Shown: one piece after another, positions 55,774 to 64,000 of the stretch | How the letters are laid out: every line of letters starts with the position of its first letter | Numbering within the stretch: position 1 is the stretch's first letter | Source: Micractinium sp. NFX-FRZ | Taxonomy: Eukaryota; Chlorophyta; Trebouxiophyceae; Chlorellales; Chlorellaceae | Direction of reading: 5' to 3' | DNA: 64,000 nucleotides | NCBI GenBank assembly: GCA_029339195.1 | Contig: JAPTJF010000140.1 | Coordinates: 62,001 to 126,000 of the forward strand | Made by a program: the position numbers and the translations under genes | Notes under the pieces: model-generated | Database searches by the model: none | What the model was told of the DNA's origin: nothing | Seen by the model: the letters and a program-made list of their open reading frames with translations, nothing else

Positions 55774-56973
55774 TTACTTGTGATTGAACAGCAAGTCCCT
55801 GATGGCTGCCAGCATGATCATGGTGAGCGACGCCATGACGATGACCGCCAGCGTGATGGGGCCCACCTGCAGCCGCAGGGGTGGCAGGGGGAGTGAGAGA
55901 GCGCAAGGTCGGGGGCAGCAAAGGCACGGGTGTTCGCCAGCCTGCTCGGCCCCCACCCCGGGTGGTCTGTAAGATGCTGGAGAGTGCACAAGTGATTCGG
56001 CTTGTCAAACGCTCTTGCTGCATCAAGTTGCGATGCCGTACGCTGCCCAGCACACTTGGCCACAGCTGATGTCTACCGCTCTGATGTGCCCGCCAGCGCC
56101 CTGGTGCACCTAGGCCACCCCCGCGCGCTCATGCCCCTTTTGTTCGCCCCTCTCCCCTCACACCCCGCCAAAGTACGTTACGCCCCCAGGGCCCCTGCAT
56201 TTCTGTCGCATTTCTTGGCGGGCCCGCTCCACAGCCTCCTGGTGCCTTGATAATGCCCCCGACCACGCCCACAGCCCGCCCATCCTTCCCTCCCTCCCAC
56301 CCCTCCGCACCTTGTCGTCGAAGAAGCCCACTTGCTTGCGGCGGATGAACTCTGAGCGCCAGTAGAAGGTGAAGAGTGCGTAGCCAATCATGGCGACGGA
56401 GACGGGCAGCAGTGTGAGGGTGATGAGCTCCACTGTGCCCTGGCTGATGCCCCCCTTGGGCACCTTGCCGTCCTCAACTGAGAACCCAGCAATGGCGGTG
56501 GACACAGTGCCCAGGGTGGTGGCCATGCCCAGCCAAGCCAGGAACGTGCGCTCGTTGGCTACCGGAGGGGCAGGGAGGGCAGAGGGAGGGCAGGTGAGGT
56601 TCAGAGAGCGGTTGCTTTTTGGCGGGCAGGCCGGCACTGGCGGCACACTGCCTGGCGGCAAGCGGCGGGCACGCTAGGGACCTGCTGGCTGCACCCGGAG
56701 CGTGCGCACCAAAGTAGGTCTTGGGCTCAATGCGCAGGGGTATCTTGCGTGGCTTCTGGTATTGAGCACCCTGCAGGCAGGGAGGGGACAGGCAGGGAGG
56801 GGACGCGGAAGGGCAGGGGTCAGCGGGCAGGAGCAGCACTGGTGGCGGTGGCGGCAGAGAGGCCATCCCGCGGCGGCACGGCTGGGACCCTGCGTCACGC
56901 TGCAGCCACCAACCTCTGTGTGGGTTCGCGTCCCGAACAGCGCGTCGGTGAGGCGAGACACTGGAGGCGCCAT
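55774..56973 (-). CDS. VTC1-like DUF202 membrane protein (vacuolar transporter chaperone type)
   Basis: Four exons (56914-56973, 56710-56770, 56311-56558, 55774-55866) give 153 residues. The hallmark PRKIPLRIEPKTYFGANERTFLAWL matches VTC1/DUF202. It is shown here split by an intron inside FGANERT. Three membrane helices follow (about TTLGTVSTAIAGF, LLPVSVAMIGYALFTFYW and ITLAVIVMASLTMIMLAAI), with WRSEFIRRKQVGFFDDK between the last two. In yeast VTC1 is the membrane part of the polyphosphate polymerase of the vacuole; in Chlamydomonas VTC1 is needed for acidocalcisomes. There is no SPX or catalytic domain here. It is divergent to RH50 with 265 bp between. Confidence 0.88.
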
Positions 56974-57238
56974 GGTGCTGGTTGCTGTTGTGCTGCACCA
57001 AACGCCCAGCTGCTGCTCTTGTCAAGTCGGTCTGATCGTGTTACACGCCGCTGAACGGTCAGAAACGCAAAATTCCCCCCGGCCGCTTGAGCACCTCGCA
57101 AAAAGTGCACATTTGCCACGTCAGAGCCCTCCCGCTGCTGGGGCTCCGAAAGCGGGCAGTTCGCCACATGCATGACTTGTTATCGGGCTTTGTGACGCCC
57201 AAAGTAACTCCCAGAGTTTAAGGGCGCCGCTACTTGAC

Positions 57239-60200
57239 ATGCAGCTGCTCAGCCTGCGCCCAGCGCCCTTTGCGGCAGCCCAGCAGGCCAGGCCAGCCTC
57301 ACACAGACCCACAACAATATGTTACATGTCTCAAGGACGCGAGGAAGGCCCCCGCCGGGAGCGGCGGTGAGGCCGCCGCCCGCCCGCCGCCACCCGCAGC
57401 CCTGCTGTGCTTGCCTCCTGCATGCCCCTCTCCCTGGCCTCAATGCGTGGGTATGCACCATGATTTTACACGCACACCCCGATGCTGCAGGGACGACAGC
57501 AGGACTGGGCCGCCGCGGCAGCAGCGTGAGGGCTGGAGCAGCGGCGGCAGCAGCAGAGACGCACCTGGCGGCGGCCGGCGTGATGGCCAGCAGCAGCGTG
57601 AGGGCTGGAGCAGTGGCGGCGGCAGCCGGCGCGACAGCCCCGCCGGCGGCCGGCGCGACGACCGGCAACAGCGCGATGGCTGGAGCGGCGGCGGCGGCGG
57701 CAGTGGCAGAGACGGCCCTGGCGGCGGCCGGCGTGAAGGCCAGCAGCAACGGCCGCGGCGTGAGGTGCAGGTTGAGGAGGAGATCCCAGTGGTTCGTCCG
57801 GGCCAGGCCAACAGCGCCACCTTCTTCTCCACCCAGCGCTGGGCGGAGCTGGGGGCCAGCGAGGAGGTGGTGGCGGCGCTGGCGGCGCTGGGCATTGTGC
57901 GCCCCTCACACATCCAGGTGCGGGGCGGGGCAGGATGGGGCACCTCTCTGCGCTGTGCACCAGGTTTGGCATCGAGGCAGGACTTGCGTCGTCTCGTCTC
58001 TTCCCTGCATCCCGGTCTGCTCGCTCCGCCAAGAATGCCTGCCTGCTACGCCATCACACGGCATGCTTGGCTCTCCGCGGCACCCATTAACGCTCTCCCC
58101 ACCTCACCCCTGATGCCCTCACTCGCAGGCTGCCGCATTCCGTGCGCTGGGCCCGTCAAGTGCCAGCACCAGTGCTGCCGGCACGCCCCGCCACGTGGTG
58201 CTGGCCGACCACGCGGGCAGCGGCAAGACCCTGGCCTACCTCCTGCCCCTGCTGCAGCTGCTGCGCCAGGAGGAGGTGCTGCTGGGCGGGGTGGCCACAC
58301 AGCCGTACTGCCCCCGCCTGGTGGTCGTAGTGCCCACCGCTGAGCTGGCGGCGCAGGTGCTGCGCGTGTGCCGCGCCCTGGCCCGCACCGGCACCGGCCT
58401 GCGCTTCCGCTCCGCCGCCTTCACCGGCGGGCGGCCGGCGCGCACGCAGCGCGAGGCGCTGGAGGGCGGGGTGGACGTGGCGGTGGGCACGCCAGGGCGG
58501 CTGGCCGAGCTGCTGGCTGAGGGTGCCATGCGCATGGACTTTTGCCGGGCGGTGGTGTGCGACGAGGTTGACGTGCTGCTGGGTGAGTGGGGGCGGGTGG
58601 GGGCGGGTGCCGGGTGCGTGATGTGGGGGGGGCTTGGGCGGGTGGGGCAGTAGGTTGACATGCTGCCGGGTGAGTGCGGTGGTTGGAGTGGTGTGCTTTG
58701 CAAGCAGGCAGTGGTCTTCCAGATGGTTGGGTGCAGGTGCTTTCAAGGCAAGGCAGCATGAGGAATCTGCAGACAATCCTCCCGTGTGCAGGTGCCACAC
58801 CTACACAGGCAGCCCTGCTGAGCTCTGCCCTGCCCTGCGTCCTCAGCAGGCATGTGGTCACCGCGCCCTCACGCTCCTCACACTGCCCCCGCCCCCTGCA
58901 GGCGAGGACTTTTCGTTTGCGGAACAGGTCAGGCCGCTGCGCTCGGCGGCCCCCGCCAGCACCCGCTTTGTGTTTGCCACCGCCACCATCCCGGAGCAGG
59001 TGTACCTGGACCTGGAGGAGGTGAGCGGGCACCCAGTGCAGGGGGGCGGGGCGCTGGCGGGGTGACCGTGGGCATGTGATGCGCGCGTGTGTGTGTGTGT
59101 GTGTACGCCAGATGTAGAGGAGGCGAAGTGGGCTGGGGTCGGGGTCTTGCGGCTCACAGTGGGTGGGTGCGTGTGCTGGCAGGGTATAGTGCAGCTCCCA
59201 GGAGGGGGCGGGTCCACACCTAGAGGGAGGTAGGAAGGGGAAGGCATTCGTGCTTCACAGGGCCAGGCCTGGGCCCGAGCTTTGTGCCCGAGCTGTCCAG
59301 CCTGGTGGCCCCACCCCTGCCCTTGCTCTCCTCCCCGCCCCCCTGCAGTCGTTCCCTGGCCTTGTGGCAGCCCTGGGCCCCGGCCTGCACCGCACGGCGC
59401 CAGGTGAGGCCATGCTGGCCGCACGCGCAGCAGTTGGAGCTGCTGCTTGCACCGGACGCCATGTCGGCCAGGGCACGCCTGTCTTACCCCCCCCACACGC
59501 AGCTCTGCCAGGCCGGGGGTCGTGTGCTCACATGCGTTTGCGCCCTCCTGCCCTCCTCCCGCCCTTCGACTGTCCGTTGCTCACGTCCCCAGGCATCACC
59601 GAGCAGCTGGTGGACTGCAGCGGCGGCACCGAGGTCAGCGAGGAGAGCGGGTTCCAGCGCAAGGCGGCGGCGCTGTTTGCGGTGCTGCAGGAGCAACGCT
59701 CGTCCCGGGCCATCGTCTTCTGCAACAAAATCGATACGTGTGAGTGGTGGGTGGGGTGGGAAGGCAGGGTAGTGGGCAGGGGGTGGCGGGCAGGGTTGTG
59801 TAGAAAGAGACGGGCTGGCTGTGCAGCCTGCGTGCTATGGGGAGGGTTGGCTGGGCAGCCTGCGTGCAGCCTGCGTGGCGCCCCAGCATGCCCTGGATTT
59901 TGGGCCCCTGTGTTGCTCATCCATTTTCCGGACCTCGGCTGCTCCCATGTCCGCCCACCTCTGGAGCACCTGCCTCAGTCCTGCCCAGCAACAACACACG
60001 CCGCCCTCCCTCCTGCCCTGCCCAGCAACATCACCCAGGCCATTGTGTTTGTCCCGCAGCCCCACCCACTTTCCTCTGCGGCCTTCCCCCCATCCGCAGG
60101 CCGCAAGGTGGAGAACTTCCTCAACCGCTCGCTGAGCGCCGAGGAGAGCGTGACGGTGCTGCCCCACCACGCCGCCATCGCCGACGACCGGCGCGACGCC

Positions 60201-60707
60201 AACCTGCGCCGCTTCCTGGTGGCCCCGGCCACCACCAGCAGCAGCGGCCGTCAGCGTGGCGGCGGCAGCAGCAGCAGCAGCGACGAGCGGCTGGTGCTGG
60301 TGTGCACCGACCGCGCCAGCCGCGGGCTGGACAGCGCATTTGTGGAGCATGTGGTGCTGTTTGACCTGCCACGCGACCCCTCAGAGTACCTGCGCCGCGT
60401 GGGGCGCACGACGCGCGGCGCAGGCAGCAGTGGCACCGTGTCCGTGCTGGCCCTGGGGCGGCAGGTCAAGCTGGCCAAGGAGATCATTGACAGGAACCAG
60501 GGGGGGCTGGTGCTGCACCGCGTGCCCGCTGCACTCCCCGTCATGGGCGGTGCCGGCGCCGGCGGCGAGCGCTCCGACCTGGACCGCCTGCGCAGCGACC
60601 TGGCGGCGGCGGCGGCAGCAGGCCAGGCTGCGGCGGGCGTGGCAGCAGGCGATGAGGCGGGCGTAGTAGCAGGCGATGCCGAGGAGGCAGCATCCCCTGC
60701 CGAGTGA
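57239..60707 (+). CDS. RH50: DEAD-box RNA helicase, plastid RH50 type
   Basis: Plant RH50 works in chloroplast rRNA maturation. Seven exons (57239-57366, 57491-57917, 58129-58582, 58902-59020, 59349-59403, 59593-59739, 60100-60707) give 645 residues. A transit-like leader (MQLLSLRPAPFAAAQQA) is followed by three Arg/Gly/Ser repeats. Core motifs: LGIVRPSHIQ (Q-like), DHAGSGKT (I), PTAELAAQV (Ia), GTPGRLAEL (Ib), CDEVDVLLG (II, DEVD not DEAD), FATATI (III), AIVFCNKIDTCRKVENFLNRS (IV), CTDRASRGLD (V) and YLRRVGRTTRG (VI). DEVD, VDCSG and FCNKI..CRKVEN are shared with Arabidopsis RH50 rather than RH39 or cytosolic helicases. A Ser/Gly insert lies in domain 2 (near 60230-60290). The first ATG is upstream of the repeats. 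Confidence 0.92.
57519..57740 (+). repeat. 72-bp coding tandem repeat (24-residue Arg/Gly/Ser units)
   Basis: Three units begin at 57519, 57591 and about 57663. Each encodes QQR(E/D)GWS followed by Gly/Ser, R(R)D, (A/S/G)P and GGRR(D/E). A fourth truncated start lies at 57738. The units diverge by a few substitutions and small indels in whole codons, so the frame is kept. RGG-like tails of this sort often bind RNA. Confidence 0.9.
58648..58682 (+). repeat. Decayed copy of an RH50 exon 3' edge and donor
   Basis: AGGTTGAC..GTGCTG then GGGTGAGTG at 58565-58590 is the end of the DEVD exon. It recurs as AGGTTGACATGCTGCCGGG then TGAGTG at 58652, 87 bp on. The copy has TAG where the real exon has the Asp/Glu codons, but it keeps a perfect GTGAGT donor. 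Confidence 0.85.
59087..59104 (+). repeat. (GT)9 microsatellite in an RH50 intron
   Basis: Nine GT dinucleotides following a short GC run, inside the intron after 59020. Confidence 0.9.
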
Positions 60708-61151
60708 CAGCACACTCTAGTGAGGGCACTGGCATGCCACAGCCGCATGCATCTGTTTCTGCCGCCCAGTTCTTTAACCGATCCAGTGACTTCCCCCCTG
60801 TAGCGCTCTATTGATGTTCTTAAAGGGCTTGTTAACTTGAAAGAGATTGTTGCGCATGCAGAGGGAAGTAAGTGCAGGCTGTTCCCTTCAGCGCGTATGA
60901 AGGACGGTTGGCGCGGTGCAGTGTGCTGAACATGTCCTGACCAACAGATTACAAGGTGCTGCTCTCAAACTAACATGCCTGGGCACGTGGGCCTACTCAA
61001 AGCTGACGCGTGAAAGTCATGACAAGCGGCAGCAGCTGTACCGTGATCTCCCCCTGCTCCCGCGCATCAGCAGGGAAGCGCAGCTGCTAAGAGCTGGCCA
61101 TGCTTGTGGGCGCCCCAGCCCTGTCAGGCCGCTGGCAACCATTGGGCCCCG
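60708..61151. other. Convergent intergenic region, RH50 / DUF3082 gene
   Basis: 444 bp of facing 3' UTRs, AT-rich near 60770-60860. A minus-strand TGTAA lies at 60949. No other feature is seen. Confidence 0.6.
60949..60953 (-). terminator. TGTAA polyadenylation signal, DUF3082 gene
   Basis: TTACA on the + strand, about 200 bases beyond the stop at 61152. Confidence 0.5.
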
Positions 61152-63157
61152 TCACTCTTCATCCCGCGACGCCCGCTTCATCTCCTTCTCTGCCTGCTGC
61201 TTCCCCATGCGCTCCGCCTCCTGGAAGGCGCGGCGCAGCGCGAACACGTCGTCGGTGACAGACACCTTGGGCAGGGGCGCCGCCTTGGGGCCGTTCCGCT
61301 TGCCGCTGCCCTGGTCCATCTCAGGGAAGAGCAGCAGCTGCACCGCCAGGCCTACGGGGTGGTGGAGGGGAGAGGGGGCTGGTGGGGCGGCAACGGGGCA
61401 GGGCGGGGGCAGAGACAGGGGGCGGAGCATCCCTCCAAGACAAGCGCAGGGGACAGGCGGGGAAGAGTAACGGAAGGGGAGGATTATGCAGTGCAGTGCA
61501 GCCAGCGGCCACGCATGCGAAGTAATCTCAAGGCAGGTGCAGCAGTCGATTGGTTGCATGCTGGCAGCAATGGAGGCGCATCACATCTCAGGACCCCACG
61601 AGCAGGCCACCCCCACACACAACCCACGGACGCGCCGGCACAGCCGTGTCCACTCCACCCACCCGCTGCCCCACCTGCGAACACACAACCCGCACTCCGC
61701 TGCACGCTCCCTGCCTTGATCCCGCCCACCCCACCCCGCCGCGCCCCGCTCACCCGCCAGCCCCAGCGCGTTGGCCCCGAAGATGAAGGTGATGAGGTAG
61801 ACCAGCCCCCGCCCCACCGTCTGCACCAGCACCGCAATGTTGTGTGCCGTGTACGCGGTGTACGGGTCGGGCAGGGTCTGGCGGTCAAAGTAGGCGTCCA
61901 CAGAGCCGCTGACCTGGAGGAGGAACCAGCAGATGAGGGCGGCCTGGGCGGCGCCGCTGCATTGGGAGGGAAGGATGGAGGGTTGTAGAGGGAGGGGGGA
62001 GCGGGAGGGGGCACGGTGGTGGGTGGGTGGGAGGGGTGACACAAAGATTGGGCGGAGCAAGGGGCGAAGCGTGTGCTATTGGCAGGCCTGCGAGGGAGTG
62101 GATGCACTGGCAGCAGCCGAGGCAGTACCACAAGAAGAACGAGAAACAAATGATAGGCAGCAGCCAAGGCAGCGGAAGGCTGCAGTGCTGTCCCCGTACT
62201 GCCCCTGCCGCTGACCTGCCCTGCTTGACCTGCCCTGCTTGGCAAGCACTCACATGGCGGCCTGGGTGGGCCTGACCTCCTCTGCCTCCGCCGCCGCCTT
62301 GGCCCGCTGCTCCTCCTCGTCCTCGTCATCGCTGTCCTCGTCACCAGCTTTGCCGCCATACGCTGCCGCGTCGGCCACGGAAGCAATGCGCTGCAGCAGC
62401 GCAAGCAGTGCGGGTAGGCTCGAGGGCGCGGCTAGACATGAACAAGCACGCCATGGGGGAGATGGAGCACGGGCATTGGCAAGTGGGAGTACCGAGTGCA
62501 TGGTCACTCGTTCAGGCGGGTGCCTGCTGCGATCCAGCCCCAGACAGACACTGCACTGCCCTGACCCACAGGCCACCTGTTGCCACACCAAACAGGTGCT
62601 GCACGTGCACTCCCCTGCATGCAACCCTGCAGGCTGCACCCATGCCTCGCAAGCAGGCACTGTCCCGTCCGCACGTCTCCACGCACCTCGGTGGTCGCCT
62701 TTTGCGCACGCTTCTGGAACAAGCGCACAAAGTAGAAGACTACCAGGCCGATGTAGGCCACCCCTGCCACTGTTTTGATCGTCTCGGACCCGCCTGCCGG
62801 GTTGTACACCCCCGCCCCCTCCATCACATCGGCCGCCAGTGCAGCGGGCGCCCACAGCAAGGCCGCTGCTGCTGCTGCAGACGATGCTGCCGGAATGGAA
62901 GCAGCTGGCAGCAGCCGGATATTGTCTGCTGCTGCTGCTGCTGCTGCTGCCACTGCCCGCTGGTGATGCCCCGCCTCGCAGCGGCACACCGCTACCTGCC
63001 GCCGCCACGGTAGCGCTGCCCGCGGCTGTGGGTCGTGCGGGGTGTTGCGTAGCCGCAGCCAGGGGCTTCTGCAGCCCCCCTGCTGCGCTGCCAGGCCGCC
63101 AGGGGCGGCAGCAGCGGGCAGGGCTCTGTTGGAGCGGGCGAGGCTGCGCAGGCACAT
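61152..63157 (-). CDS. DUF3082 chloroplast membrane protein
   Basis: Four exons (62687-63157, 62254-62390, 61754-61956, 61152-61351) give 336 residues. The first ~100 residues are a long Ala/Arg/Pro-rich transit region (polyalanine, then WAPAALAADVMEG, which looks like a thylakoid-type cleavage site). One helix follows (TVAGVAYIGLVVFYFVRLF), then a charged acidic linker (GDEDSDDEDEEEQR). The DUF3082 core follows: AAQAALICWFLLQVSGSVDAYFDRQTLP, AYTAHNIAVLVQTVGRGLVYLITFIFGANALGLAG and LAVQLLLFP. This domain is shared by cyanobacteria and plastids and its function is not known. The C-terminal tail (about 50 residues) is charged and faces away from the membrane. It is divergent to the tRNase Z gene. 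Confidence 0.82.
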
Positions 63158-63525
63158 TGCGCCTGTAAAGTGCTCGAATGAAGCAGCACGCCTGTGTGGG
63201 TGAGCAGGGACGGCTGCAACCGGTGGCAGAGGCCCCTACCACTCTGCACCTCGCCTGTACTGCTCCGCTCCGCGGTACGACCTTCTCTGCAGCCAATTTC
63301 CCGGCTTTGAGCATGCATGCATTGAGCAGTGGCCGGTGCGCAGCAGCAGCAGTGCCCCAAGCCGCCCGCAGGCCGCATGCTCTTTGCGCTCCTTGCTCCC
63401 CTGCCAAAATAAGCTTGCCACGTGCTGCATCCACATTAGCAGCAGCCGCAAGGGCGGTTTCGGTTGCCAGAGGGGCGGAGTTTAGAAGGGCAGCGAGAGC
63501 AGCGGCAGCTAGAGAGCGGGCCGTC
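63158..63525. promoter_or_regulatory. Divergent intergenic region, DUF3082 / tRNase Z
   Basis: 368 bp between outward-facing start codons. It has AT-richer patches at 63290-63320 and 63400-63420 (AAAATAAGCTT). It presumably holds both promoters. No named element is seen. Confidence 0.45.
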
Positions 63526-64000
63526 ATGGGGAAGCGGGGAGACAACGATGCGGTCGCCGGCAACACGACGGCCAGTGTCCAGGTGCGCCCACCAGCAAGT
63601 GCAGCACCCACCGACCATTGCCGCCGCCGCCGCCTGGCCGCCGCCCCGCCACTGTCTGTGTCGCCTGCTGCCGTTGTCTGGTGCTGGCTGGCCGCTGGCA
63701 CTGCAGGTCTGCTGCTCTGCACGCTGCCGTGCGGCCGTGCTGCGAGGCGATGCTCCCACCTGAACTCTGCCCCCTGGGCCCCCCGCCCCGCAGGTGCTGG
63801 GCGTGGCTAGCGACACCGGCTGCGCCGTGCCCTCGGCGCTGCTCTTCTTTGACCGCCAGCGCTATCTGTTCAACGCGGGGGAGGGCTTCCAGCGCTTCTG
63901 TGTGGAGCACCGCGTGAGGCTGGCCAAGGTGTCGGCCGTGCTCACGACGCGCACGACCACCGAGGCCACCGGCGGCCTGCCAGGTGCGCTGGGTGGGGGC
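63526..64000 (+). CDS. ELAC2: tRNase Z long form, N-terminal part (3' end outside window)
   Basis: Endonuclease that removes tRNA 3' trailers. Only the start is present: exon 63526-63582 (MGKRGDNDAV..ASVQ) and exon 63794-63983, with the window ending in the next intron. The second exon reads VLGVASDTGCAVPSALLFFDRQRYLFNAGEGFQRFCVEHRVRLAKV, then TTEATGGLPG. This is the N-terminal half of ELAC2-type tRNase Z, in which the metallo-beta-lactamase fold has lost its metal ligands; the catalytic half lies to the right. No clear organelle targeting peptide is seen from this ATG. Confidence 0.88.

Noticed and set aside
62250..63722. Minus-strand open frame of 490 residues
   Set aside because: It overlaps the DUF3082 exons in another frame and reads only Ser/Gly/Arg low complexity, apart from passing over a real exon end.

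Overview
This is a GC-rich nuclear window from a photosynthetic eukaryote, most likely a trebouxiophyte green alga (Chlorella/Micractinium type). The evidence is dense short introns with C-rich 3' tracts ending in CAG, a plastid DEAD-box helicase of the plant RH50 type, a LIL/ELIP-type light-harvesting-like protein, a plant-type XCT protein, the plant-type fused methionine-salvage enzyme DEP1, and UGUAA-type poly(A) signals. The species is an inference. I see no prokaryotic, organellar or transposon-derived gene, no tRNA and no rRNA.

Layout, left to right: DNA polymerase delta catalytic subunit (+, 5' end outside the window); a two-exon LIL/ELIP-like protein (-); propionyl-CoA carboxylase alpha (+); a BOU/acylcarnitine-type mitochondrial carrier (-); a small ubiquitin-like-fold protein of unknown job (+); a putatively plastid MTHFR-like protein (-); an F-box/leucine-rich protein (+); XAP5/XCT (-); nucleoporin NUP35 (+); Golgi SNARE membrin (-); DEP1 (+); a large fusion of a DEDD 3'-5' exonuclease with a Ycf45/SpoIIIAA-type AAA ATPase (-); an F-box protein (+); a TLDc protein (-); methylmalonyl-CoA epimerase (+); POT1 (-); a VTC1-like DUF202 membrane protein (-); RH50 (+); a plastid DUF3082 protein (-); and the start of tRNase Z long form (+, cut by the window end). 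Every complete exon chain I built is phase-consistent from start to stop. Reading the exons is what supports these genes; most long open frames in this DNA are composition artefacts.

Five things stand out. (1) Propionyl-CoA carboxylase alpha and methylmalonyl-CoA epimerase, two steps of the propionate to succinyl-CoA route that land plants lack, lie about 33 kb apart, with a BOU-like carrier convergent to the first. (2) One continuous 16-exon gene joins two N-terminal repeats, a DEDDy exonuclease and an AAA ATPase. (3) Nine decayed copies of exon edges ('ghost exon edges') sit in neighbouring introns or a 3' UTR, mostly 73 to 118 bp from the original. (4) Gene strands alternate almost perfectly: 18 of 19 neighbouring pairs are on opposite strands. 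(5) Several introns need a GC-AG rather than GT-AG boundary.

Functionally the window is a housekeeping mix: DNA replication and telomeres (POLD1, POT1), tRNA and RNA processing (tRNase Z, RH50, XCT), secretory and nuclear traffic (membrin, NUP35), propionate and methionine salvage (PCCA, MCEE, DEP1), plastid proteins (LIL, DUF3082, MTHFR-like, RH50, probably the ATPase fusion) and probable polyphosphate/acidocalcisome function (VTC1-like).
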